This document shows positions 55,255 to 62,670 of a DNA stretch of 64,000 nucleotides, in pieces. The notes beneath the pieces are model-generated. The model was not told where the DNA came from. It saw nothing but the letters and a program-made list of their open reading frames with translations, and made no database searches. The position numbers and the translations under genes are program-made. Each line of letters opens with the position of its first letter. Position 1 is the first letter of the stretch. The DNA is from Alistipes sp. (GTDB lineage: Bacteria; Bacteroidota; Bacteroidia; Bacteroidales; Rikenellaceae): the NCBI GenBank assembly GCA_021201825.1, contig JAJQED010000016.1, positions 1 through 64,000 of the forward strand. Direction: 5' to 3'.

Positions 55255-55932
55255 TCAGAAAAGCCGATAGACGAACGTATCGCCGTCTGTGCCTATACCG
55301 AACGTATCCCCGAGGCTTTCGTTCAGGGTACCCTGCCACCAGGCACGCAGGTTGGCGCGGTGGAGGGAATATTTAAGGTTGTGGGTGGTAATACGGGTGG
55401 CAGGGTCGAGGCATAGGATCGTTACCTGCTGGCCGCAGAAACTGCCGAACAGGGAGTCCTCCCCGATATGGTCGATGATCCCGAGACCGGTGACCATCCG
55501 GACCCTACCGGAAAATCCGTAAAATGTATTATAATCCCTCAGCAGGCTGATATTGCCGATGGTGTGGTCTTCCCGTTTGCCCGTGGCCCCGAGGATCAGG
55601 ATATCACCCGTTTCGTCCGGGTAATTTTCAGCGCAGTAACGGACGGCTTTGGTAAGGTCGTTGGTCTCCTGGTCGGTGTCCCGGTGGAGGATCGCGGCAT
55701 AACTGGCCCGAGTCCCGTCCGATACCGAGTCCAGGTCGCCCACTATCGCAGCCGGGGTCCCGCCGTTATATATATAGGTATCCGCCGCGCCGTCGCAGCA
55801 GACTACCCGTTTCGCTCCATCCAGTATTTCCCGGGCATAACCCTGTGAGGGAAAATCCCCGTCGGCAAGGATCACGGTATGGGCTGTATCCGGGTCGGGA
55901 AAGCCGAGCGTTATTTTATTTTTAAACTCCAT
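55255..55932 (-). CDS. thiamine pyrophosphokinase
   Basis: A 225-residue thiamine pyrophosphokinase, converting thiamine to its active diphosphate with ATP. Motifs are VILADGDFPS near residue 20, CCDGAAD, VGDLDS (about 64-69), DQETNDLTKAV and GATGKREDHT. Third gene of the TPP-riboswitch operon; its start lies inside the end of pnuT (11-base overlap), so translation is coupled. Traps imported thiamine in the cytoplasm. Confidence 0.94.
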   Translation of the reverse strand: MEFKNKITLGFPDPDTAHTVILADGDFPSQGYAREILDGAKRVVCCDGAADTYIYNGGTPAAIVGDLDSVSDGTRASYAAILHRDTDQETNDLTKAVRYCAENYPDETGDILILGATGKREDHTIGNISLLRDYNTFYGFSGRVRMVTGLGIIDHIGEDSLFGSFCGQQVTILCLDPATRITTHNLKYSLHRANLRAWWQGTLNESLGDTFGIGTDGDTFVYRLF

Positions 55933-56533
55933 CCGTCGATTGCGCCATTCTGCGCCATTTAAAGTAACCGAAGACCGCTATCACCGTATAGAGCAGGTAG
56001 AGGAAACCGGTCGGCACAAGCTGGCCATCGGTGGTCAGTATAAGCCCTTTGTAGAAATAGAGACCGGCGCTGACGATATCTACCACGATCCACACCAGCC
56101 ACTGTTCCACATACTTACGGGTGAGCAGCCAGAGGCCGACTATACTGAGGGCCGTTGTAAAGCTGTCGCCGTAGGGGACGGGGCTGTCCGTAAAACGGAT
56201 CAGGATAAATGCGATAGCCGCAAAGGAGATAAGGAATACGGCCAGGGACGGCAGCCAGTATTTCTTGGGGGTATGGGTTACCGGCAATTCCTGCTCGGTG
56301 CTGCCAGTCGGTTTTCGCCGGGTCTTACCCAGCCAGTAGGCCCATCCGTAAAGCCCGGCCAACAGGAAATAGACATTGATACCCATATCGGCATAGAACC
56401 CGGCCGCATAGTAGACGTAAATATAGATGGCGGGCATAACTATCCCGGTCAGCCATAACCATACGCTCGCCCTGTATTCGAGGTATATATACAGCAGGCC
56501 GGTGCCGACCCCTAATATTTCCAACCAATTCAT
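55922..56533 (-). CDS. pnuT: PnuT thiamine transporter (PnuC family)
   Basis: A 203-residue inner-membrane protein of the PnuC family with about seven helices, rich in Trp and Tyr (YIYLEYRASVWLWLTGIVMP, GLYGWAYWLG, WLVWIVVDIVSAGLYFYKGL). In Bacteroidota the copies beside thiamine pyrophosphokinase and under TPP control are thiamine transporters. ATG 56533 is preferred; nine extra upstream codons would run into a hairpin. Facilitated uptake is driven by the downstream kinase. Confidence 0.9.
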   Translation of the reverse strand: MNWLEILGVGTGLLYIYLEYRASVWLWLTGIVMPAIYIYVYYAAGFYADMGINVYFLLAGLYGWAYWLGKTRRKPTGSTEQELPVTHTPKKYWLPSLAVFLISFAAIAFILIRFTDSPVPYGDSFTTALSIVGLWLLTRKYVEQWLVWIVVDIVSAGLYFYKGLILTTDGQLVPTGFLYLLYTVIAVFGYFKWRRMAQSTDGV

Positions 56534-56549
56534 CCTTGTATAGAATATG

Positions 56550-56572
56550 CCGCCGGGCACACTGCCCGGCGG
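56550..56572 (-). promoter_or_regulatory. intercistronic hairpin before pnuT
   Basis: A perfect 10-bp GC-rich stem (CCGCCGGGCA, 56550-56559; TGCCCGGCGG, 56563-56572) with a 3-base loop. It lies between the receptor gene and pnuT on the minus strand. No T-run follows, so it is more likely a partial terminator or an RNA-stability element than a true end of transcription. Confidence 0.55.
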
Positions 56573-56645
56573 TAAAGTTAGCGATTATAAACAGGTTTAC
56601 ATCCCCAAGGCCGGTTACAGTGCCGGATAAAGCGGGAGGACCCTG

Positions 56646-59045
56646 TCAAAACCTGAACGAGACGGTACCCATAACGTTGGTCCCTGCCTGCGGGAAGTAA
56701 TACATGGTTTTATTGCGGACCCTTTTCCCGTTCCCGTCCAGCTCGAAGCGCGTGTATTCATAGCCGTTACTCTCGTATTTTGCGTTGAACAGGTTATAGA
56801 CGGTAAAGCCGAGCGTAAGGGATTTGACGGTCCGCAGACGGAACGTATAATCCAGCGTCAGGTTGGAGGTGCAGTAAGCGTCCAGCCGAAGTTTATCGGC
56901 TTCGGGTGCTATGTCGTCGAATTTCGAGGCGGCGCTCTCCGAATTGGTCACATACTGTTTGCCGACGTAATTGGTTTGCAGACTGGCCCCGAATCCACGG
57001 ACCGCAACCGTAAATACACTTCCCGCGATCACGGACGGGGAAAATGCGATGGTTGTTCGTCCCAGCTCCGTTGCTATGTCCCCATCCCCGTAGGCATAGT
57101 CGTCTGTGAGGTGGTCCACGTAATTTTTGATCTTGTTGGTACTGAACGTCGCGTTGCCGTCCCACCGCAGCCACGAAGTTATACTGACCCCGGCCGTAAG
57201 CTCAATGCCCGCACGGTAACTGTCAGGGACGTTTGTCGATATGGCCTCCCCGATATGGTTTATCTCGCCGGTGAGCACCAGCTGGTCCTTATAGTCCATA
57301 TAATAAAGGTTGGCCCCGGCCCGGAAAATACCTTTGCCGAAATTGGCTCCCAACTCATAGTCTACCAGCCGCTCGCGCCGGGGGAGGTTTCCGGCGTCGG
57401 CGTCCTGGAAATTGTTGCGCGTAGGCTCCCGATGGGCCATGGATACCGATGCCTGGACGTTCCAATACGGGTTAATCTCATAGAATATCCCTGCTTTGGG
57501 ATTGAAGAAATTGTAATCCTTATCGTAATCGAGCCGTTGAAGAGCGTTCTCATCTTCGTCCCATTTGTCGTTCTCGCCTCGTAGTTTGTAATTTATAAAG
57601 CGGTACTGTACGTCCCCGTAGATATACAGGTTACGGGCGGCGTTCCAGTTGGCTTTCAGGTAAACGTTCGCGTCGAATTTCTCGCCTCTATTGCGGTAAT
57701 ACTCATGGTTGGGCAGCAGTCCGTAGTTGCCGTTGTAGTTCTGCACCCATATCACATTGCCGAAATGGTCGCCGTTGTATTTATTGGCCGCCCCGCCTAT
57801 TGTGGCCCGTACCCGGGGGGCATTGTAATCCAGCGAGAACACCCCGCCGCCGAATCCGTTGTCCATCTTCTTTCGCCGCACAAGGTCGCTTTTGGTAACC
57901 GTGCCGCTCGACGAGCTGTAATATGGTTCGCGGGAGGGGTCGGCCGGCACGAACGGGGTCAGGCCGTATTCTATCAGTTTTCGGCCCGATTTATACTCTT
58001 CGTAATAGCCGTCGCCATCCGTATAGTGGAGCGTAACGTTCAGAGTGAGCCGGTCGGTCAGGTACCGGGTGAACAGCAGTTGGTTGTTTATCTGGGTATA
58101 ATTGTCGGTCTGATCCTTATAGAAGCCGTTGAAACGGGTGGCAAGTACGTCATTGCCGTTCTCGTCCCTGGTCCAAACCAGGTCGCCGTTGGTATCGTAC
58201 ACGTATCCCCACATCTCTCCGGACGGGTTGTAGCGCCTGTCGGCTTCCATCTGGGATTTAGTGATCCCCTCCCATGCGTGGTAGGTCTTCTCCTTGCCCC
58301 CGAAAGTAATGAATTTCACCACCGTATTGCGTCCGTAATATCCCGCCTGGAAGAAATAGGACTTCAGGTCCGTGGAGGCGTTATGGCGGTAACCGTCCGA
58401 AGATATGTTGGACAGCCGTGCGTTGAACGCCCACTTGCCGCCTAATAGCCCGGTAGCGACGTTGACCGTCTCACGGTGGGTATTATAGGAACCGTAACCC
58501 CCGGAAAATTCGGCGTACGGGGTAGGGGAAAGCGTGAGCGTACGCAGGTTGATAGTGCCGCCGAACGCCCCGGCGCCATTGGTCGATGTCCCCACCCCGC
58601 GCTGTATCTGTATATCCTCGAGCGAGGAGGCCAGATCGGGCATATTGACCCAGAAAAGTCCGTGGCTCTCGGCATCGTTCATCGGAACCCCGTTTGCCGT
58701 GACATTGATCCGAGTTGCGTCCGATCCGCGGATGCGGATGCTCGTGTACCCGATGCCGGCCCCGGCGTCCGAGGTGGTAACGACCGAGGGGGTTCGCAGC
58801 AGCATGAACGGCAAGTCGACCCCTGTGTTGAGTTTCTTCAATTCGGTGCGGTCCACATCGGTGTATGCGACCGGGGTCCTGACTGCAGCCCGGGTCGATA
58901 TGACTTCGACCTGCTGGAGTTCCACCATGCGTACGGTGTCGGTTTGCAGCCCGTCAGGAACGACGGCCGCCGTGCCGGCTATCACGCAGGAGGCGATAGC
59001 CGTCTGCCCCGCCAGTACGGCGAGGAAAACGTAGAATTTCTTCAT
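56646..59045 (-). CDS. TonB-dependent receptor for thiamine
   Basis: A 799-residue outer-membrane TonB-dependent receptor. It has a signal peptide (MKKFYVFLAVLAGQTAIAS), a TonB-box-like region near ELQQVEVISTRA, and a plug with SIRIRGSDATRINVTANGVP and QRGVGTSTNGAGAFGGTINL. The barrel ends MGTVSFRF. It lacks the SusC N-terminal extension, so it is a classical small-molecule receptor. Its position directly after a TPP riboswitch and before pnuT and thiamine pyrophosphokinase makes thiamine or a precursor the probable ligand. It also resembles the Bacteroidota vitamin receptors generally. Confidence 0.92.
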   Translation of the reverse strand: MKKFYVFLAVLAGQTAIASCVIAGTAAVVPDGLQTDTVRMVELQQVEVISTRAAVRTPVAYTDVDRTELKKLNTGVDLPFMLLRTPSVVTTSDAGAGIGYTSIRIRGSDATRINVTANGVPMNDAESHGLFWVNMPDLASSLEDIQIQRGVGTSTNGAGAFGGTINLRTLTLSPTPYAEFSGGYGSYNTHRETVNVATGLLGGKWAFNARLSNISSDGYRHNASTDLKSYFFQAGYYGRNTVVKFITFGGKEKTYHAWEGITKSQMEADRRYNPSGEMWGYVYDTNGDLVWTRDENGNDVLATRFNGFYKDQTDNYTQINNQLLFTRYLTDRLTLNVTLHYTDGDGYYEEYKSGRKLIEYGLTPFVPADPSREPYYSSSSGTVTKSDLVRRKKMDNGFGGGVFSLDYNAPRVRATIGGAANKYNGDHFGNVIWVQNYNGNYGLLPNHEYYRNRGEKFDANVYLKANWNAARNLYIYGDVQYRFINYKLRGENDKWDEDENALQRLDYDKDYNFFNPKAGIFYEINPYWNVQASVSMAHREPTRNNFQDADAGNLPRRERLVDYELGANFGKGIFRAGANLYYMDYKDQLVLTGEINHIGEAISTNVPDSYRAGIELTAGVSITSWLRWDGNATFSTNKIKNYVDHLTDDYAYGDGDIATELGRTTIAFSPSVIAGSVFTVAVRGFGASLQTNYVGKQYVTNSESAASKFDDIAPEADKLRLDAYCTSNLTLDYTFRLRTVKSLTLGFTVYNLFNAKYESNGYEYTRFELDGNGKRVRNKTMYYFPQAGTNVMGTVSFRF

Positions 59046-59084
59046 CTTGTAAGTTTTTAAAAGAACGGAAAAAGGGGAACTTTT

Positions 59085-59165
59085 CCATCACTCCCTACGG
59101 CGGCATTACCCGCATCAGGTTCGAAGGGTATAATCTCAGCCCTAAATGTTGAAGGCACCCCTTTT
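59085..59165 (-). promoter_or_regulatory. TPP riboswitch (THI element)
   Basis: Read on the minus strand the region holds the conserved THI blocks in order: GGGGTGCC, CTGAGAT with ATACCC, GAACCTGAT, GGGTAATGCC and CGTAGGGA. It lies 40 bases before the thiamine receptor start. Just downstream, CCCCTTTTT could pair with the AAAAGGGG that opens the element, giving an alternative fold that would link TPP binding to termination or to access of the start codon. Confidence 0.96.
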
Positions 59166-59209
59166 AAAAACGATATGTAAACCTCAGGCCCCGCAAGCGG
59201 CGGCCGCGA

Positions 59210-59241
59210 CAAAAGTATGCAGTTTTACCGGAAAAACAAAA
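59210..59241 (-). promoter_or_regulatory. promoter of the thiamine operon
   Basis: On the minus strand TTTTG (59241-59237), 19 bases, then TACTTTTG (59217-59210): consensus form. It starts about 45 bases before the riboswitch. Its -33 element is also the T-tract of the dipeptidyl-peptidase terminator read in the same direction. Confidence 0.78.
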
Positions 59242-59263
59242 TACGGCCCGCCGGGGGCCGTAT
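59231..59263 (-). terminator. terminator of the dipeptidyl peptidase gene
   Basis: A perfect 9-bp stem (ATACGGCCC, 59241-59249; GGGCCGTAT, 59255-59263), 5-base loop, and on the minus strand a T-rich tail TTTTGTTTTT. It follows the peptidase stop at 59287. Confidence 0.88.
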
Positions 59264-59286
59264 CTTGTCGTATTATGGTATATATA

Positions 59287-61416
59287 TTATAGGTTCTCCA
59301 GAGTGTAAGCGATCATTTTTTCCATAACATGGTGGCGGCCTGTGGGAGCCATGCCGTGGTTATCGTCCGGGTAGACCATCAAATCGAAATGCTTGCCCGC
59401 ACGCACCAGAGCGTCGGTCATGGCCATAGTATTCTGGAAGTGGACGTTGTCGTCCGCCGTGCCATGTATGATGAGCAGTTTGCCTTTGAGCCGGTCGGCG
59501 AAATTTATGGGCGAATTGTTGTCGTAACCCCACTCGTTGTCATGCGGCAGGCCGTTGTAAATTTCGGTGTAGATCGTGTCGTAAAACCGCCAGGAGGTTA
59601 CCGGGGCAACGGCAATAGCCATTTTGAACACGTCGGCCCCTTTGAGGATGCAGTTCAGGGCCATGAACCCTCCGTAACTCCACCCGTAAATCCCGATCCG
59701 TGACATATCCACGAACGGTTGCGTTGCCATGTATTTGGCCGCGGCGATCTGGTCCTCAGTTTCCGGTCCGCCAAGGTTGCCGTAAGTGACTTTGCGGAAT
59801 TCCGCTCCCCGGCCCCCGGTGCCGCGTCCGTCGACGCAAACCACTATATAACCCTCCTGTACAAGTACGTCCAGCCAGTCCAGCGTCCAGCGGTCAAGCA
59901 CCTGCTGTGACCCGGGCCCGCTGTATTGGTACATCATCACGGGATACTTTTTCGAGGGGTTGAAGTCCGCAGGCCTTATCATCCAGCAGTTGAGCTGGGC
60001 CCCCTTGCCGTTGGGGATGCGGAAAAATTCTTTCTTTGGCACCTTACGGTTAAAGACGGTCTGCCGCAGTTCGGCATTGTCCTCGAGCACCCGAATAACC
60101 TTGCCCGAACCGTCATGGAGACTGACGGTAAGCGGGGTGGTACTGTTGGAGAAGCGGCTTATAAAGTATTTGAAACCGGGGGCCGGTGCTATGGAATAGT
60201 ACCCCGTTCCGTCGGTAAGTTTGGTTTTGCCTTTACCGTTAAGCTTCACGCTGTAAAGGTTGTTCCTTAGGGGCGATCCCTCGTTGGAGAGGTAATAGGC
60301 CCGGTCGCCCGTTACATCCAACAGCCGCGTCACTTCCCAGTTGCCCCGGGTCAGGGTGTCTAAAACGCCCTTTTCGGCACTGTGCAGGTAGAGGTGGCGG
60401 TAACCGCTGCGCTCTGATTTGACTACGAACCTGTCCCCTTTCGGCAGGAAAGTAACGGTCTCCCGGTCGGGCCGTTGGATGTATTTGCGGTCCCGCTCCT
60501 CGTAGATCACCCGGGGCACCCAATTTGCGCCGCAGGTAAGCAATTCGAAGTGGTTCTGGAGCCGGTTGAGGCGGTAGAAGTAGAGTTCGCCGGCCGGGTT
60601 CCACCCGATAAACGGGATGTACTGGTCGGTGACGGGCCCGGTGTCGATATCTACGGTGGTGCCGTCCTGTATATCGTACAGGTGTAAAGTTACGGTCGCA
60701 TTACGTTCCCCGGCTTTGGGATATTTGAAAACCAGCGGCTCGGGGTACAGGCTGCCTGTGTACCTGCCGATAAAAAACTCAGGAACCTCGCTCTCGTCGA
60801 ACTTCAGGAAAGCTACGTATCTTCCGTCGGGCGACACCTCGAAAGCCCGGGTAAAGCCGAATTCCTCTTCGTAGACCCAGTCGGTGTGGCCGTTGATGAT
60901 ATGGTTTTGCAGCCCGTCGGCGGTGATGCGGGTTTCGGTCCCGTTGGTAAGATCGGCCAGCCAAAGGTCGTTATCGTGAACATACACCACTTTTTTACCG
61001 TCTCCGGAAGCGAACTGCGGGACCTGGATGAACCGCTCGGTTACCGGCGTCCATGAATCCTGCCCGGGTTCATAGAGCCAATACTCCCCGGCATGGGAAT
61101 GGCGGAAAAGCTGTTCCCGTTTGGTCATAATGAGGATATTGCTGCCGTCGGGACTGAATCGGTAGTCCAGCACCGGTTTGTCTTCTGCAGGGGTGACCGG
61201 GAAAGAGGCCACTTGCTTCCCCATTTTGTAGGAATACTTCACGATCTTCCCGTCCTCGACAGCCGTGTAATGCTCGCCGTCCGCCGCAGGGCTTATACCT
61301 TTCACATCACGCTGGGCGAACCGCCCGTTACGCAGGTCGTTATAGTCGAACATGTGCTGCGAGACGCCCTGTCCGGCAAGGAGCATCATCGCCACTGCCA
61401 AAACCCAATACCTCAT
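59287..61416 (-). CDS. dipeptidyl peptidase IV (S9B)
   Basis: A 709-residue serine peptidase that removes X-Pro and X-Ala dipeptides. It has a signal peptide and an eight-bladed beta-propeller with the double-Glu substrate clamp region (YEEEFGFTRAFEVSPDGRY near 185). A C-terminal alpha/beta-hydrolase domain holds the nucleophile GWSYGG (near 575), the acid in HGTADDNVH and the histidine in DNHGM. Periplasmic in Bacteroidales, used in peptide feeding. It ends with its own terminator. nadC lies 45 bases upstream on the same strand. Confidence 0.94.
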   Translation of the reverse strand: MRYWVLAVAMMLLAGQGVSQHMFDYNDLRNGRFAQRDVKGISPAADGEHYTAVEDGKIVKYSYKMGKQVASFPVTPAEDKPVLDYRFSPDGSNILIMTKREQLFRHSHAGEYWLYEPGQDSWTPVTERFIQVPQFASGDGKKVVYVHDNDLWLADLTNGTETRITADGLQNHIINGHTDWVYEEEFGFTRAFEVSPDGRYVAFLKFDESEVPEFFIGRYTGSLYPEPLVFKYPKAGERNATVTLHLYDIQDGTTVDIDTGPVTDQYIPFIGWNPAGELYFYRLNRLQNHFELLTCGANWVPRVIYEERDRKYIQRPDRETVTFLPKGDRFVVKSERSGYRHLYLHSAEKGVLDTLTRGNWEVTRLLDVTGDRAYYLSNEGSPLRNNLYSVKLNGKGKTKLTDGTGYYSIAPAPGFKYFISRFSNSTTPLTVSLHDGSGKVIRVLEDNAELRQTVFNRKVPKKEFFRIPNGKGAQLNCWMIRPADFNPSKKYPVMMYQYSGPGSQQVLDRWTLDWLDVLVQEGYIVVCVDGRGTGGRGAEFRKVTYGNLGGPETEDQIAAAKYMATQPFVDMSRIGIYGWSYGGFMALNCILKGADVFKMAIAVAPVTSWRFYDTIYTEIYNGLPHDNEWGYDNNSPINFADRLKGKLLIIHGTADDNVHFQNTMAMTDALVRAGKHFDLMVYPDDNHGMAPTGRHHVMEKMIAYTLENL

Positions 61417-61461
61417 AACGTTATGTTTGTTTTGCTATTAAAAATGCAGGTCTTCCCGCCC

Positions 61462-62319
61462 TTATTCCTCGACCGCTTTGAGACTCATGTCGAGGCTCTT
61501 GATCTGGTGGGTCAGGGCCCCGACCGAGATAAAGTCCACCCCGCACTCGGCATAGTCCCGCAGGGTCTCGAACGTGATACCCCCGGAAGATTCGGTCTCG
61601 ACCCTCCCCGCTATTTTTGCGACGGCCGCCCGGGTCATCTCAAGGTCGAAATTGTCGAGCATAATTCGGTCCACCCCGCCGACGGCCAGCGCTTCGTCGA
61701 TATCTTCCAGCGTGCGGACCTCCACCTCGATGGGGAGGCTTTTGCCGTTGGCGGCCAGGTATTCTTTCACGCCGTTCACCGCGCGGGTGATACCACCCGC
61801 GAAATCTATATGGTTGTCCTTGAGCAGGATCATATCGAACAGGCCCATACGGTGGTTCCCGCCGCCGCCCAGCTTGACTGCCATCTTCTCCAGGACCCGC
61901 ATCCCGGGAGTGGTCTTACGGGTGTCGATGACCTGCGTATGCAGACCCTCCAGTTTTTCGACATAGTAGGAGGTCTGCGTCGCCACCCCGCTCATGCGCT
62001 GCATGATATTGAGAACTATCCTTTCGGCCTGTAAAAGCGTAATAATACGGCCCGAGACATAAAAAGCGATATCGCCTCGTTTGACCCGGGTGCCGTCCTC
62101 GATCAGCTGTTCGAAGATTACGTTCGGGTCCAACCGGCGAAGCACCATCTGGGCCACTTCGATCCCGGCGATAATGCCGTCCTGTTTGACCAGGAGTTTC
62201 ATCTTTCCGTAGGCATCAGCCGGGATGGAAGCCAGCGACGTGTGGTCGCCGTCGCCGATATCCTCTTTTATCGCCAGTTCTATAAGTTCTTCTACGTAAG
62301 GAATGTATTCCGGTTTCAT
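61462..62319 (-). CDS. nadC: nicotinate-nucleotide diphosphorylase (carboxylating)
   Basis: A 285-residue quinolinate phosphoribosyltransferase, making nicotinate mononucleotide for NAD synthesis. Motifs are KEDIGDGDHTS near residue 20, ERIVLNIMQRMSGVAT (about 100-115), DTRKTTPGMR, GGGGNHRMGLFDMILLKDNH and ESSGGIT. Length is normal. Reads away from ilvD, with a 351-base region between them. Confidence 0.96.
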   Translation of the reverse strand: MKPEYIPYVEELIELAIKEDIGDGDHTSLASIPADAYGKMKLLVKQDGIIAGIEVAQMVLRRLDPNVIFEQLIEDGTRVKRGDIAFYVSGRIITLLQAERIVLNIMQRMSGVATQTSYYVEKLEGLHTQVIDTRKTTPGMRVLEKMAVKLGGGGNHRMGLFDMILLKDNHIDFAGGITRAVNGVKEYLAANGKSLPIEVEVRTLEDIDEALAVGGVDRIMLDNFDLEMTRAAVAKIAGRVETESSGGITFETLRDYAECGVDFISVGALTHQIKSLDMSLKAVEE

Positions 62320-62543
62320 CGGTTCTATGGTTTATTGTCTTTTTGTTCCGTTACGGGTAATCCGGCATCCGGTAATATCCCAGGGGGCTGAGTTTACGGT
62401 ATATTTGTGAAATTTCCGTAACTTGCAATCAAAATTTAACAAATCGTTAATCTCCCGTTTTTGTCGTAGTGAGTTCCGGACCGTTAACTCGTTGTTAATG
62501 CGTGGTTTGGCTTGAAACGGAGGTTAAACGGCATCGTAAAATC
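62320..62543. other. intergenic region between nadC and the ilvD leader
   Basis: No gene seen. TATATTTG at 62400-62407 matches the -7 consensus on the plus strand but has no TTG at the usual distance. If used, it would give ilvD an untranslated leader of about 260 bases, containing the attenuator described next. Confidence 0.4.
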
Positions 62544-62619
62544 CGGGTGATCTTTCACCCGCAACCGCTCCGGCGGGTGTAACTTGCACATTATTATTAA
62601 GGTCCTCTGTGGCACCCGC
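62544..62619 (+). promoter_or_regulatory. alternating hairpins of the ilvD leader
   Basis: The segment 62544-62550 pairs with 62555-62561 (7 bp, TCTT loop). The bases 62556-62562 (CACCCGC) can instead pair with GCGGGTG at 62573-62579. The same CACCCGC recurs at 62613-62619 inside the leader peptide and can compete for GCGGGTG. Such mutually exclusive pairings are the usual layout of a translation-coupled attenuator. No run of T follows, so control may not be by a standard terminator. Confidence 0.5.
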
Positions 62620-62640
62620 TCTACGGCCAACCCCGTGTAG
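62584..62640 (+). CDS. probable branched-chain amino acid leader peptide
   Basis: A short frame opens with TTG at 62584, has Ile-Ile-Ile-Lys-Val-Leu as codons 3-8, and ends at TAG 62640, 18 residues in all. It lies 30 bases before ilvD. Ile, Val and Leu are the end products of the pathway that ilvD serves, which is the classic ilv leader design: ribosome stalling when these amino acids are scarce. A TTG start is unusual and the only one available in frame, so translation is plausible rather than shown. Confidence 0.55.
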   Translation: MHIIIKVLCGTRSTANPV

Positions 62641-62670
62641 CCCGCCCAGGCAGGACAAAGATACGAAAAA

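Noticed and set aside
61093-62034. Open frame of 313 codons on the plus strand
   Set aside because: It spans the antisense of dipeptidyl peptidase IV and nadC, including their intergenic gap, with no family resemblance.
62400-62670. T-box or metabolite riboswitch upstream of ilvD
   Set aside because: No T-box consensus or known aptamer core was seen; the Ile/Val/Leu codons fit a peptide-type leader better.
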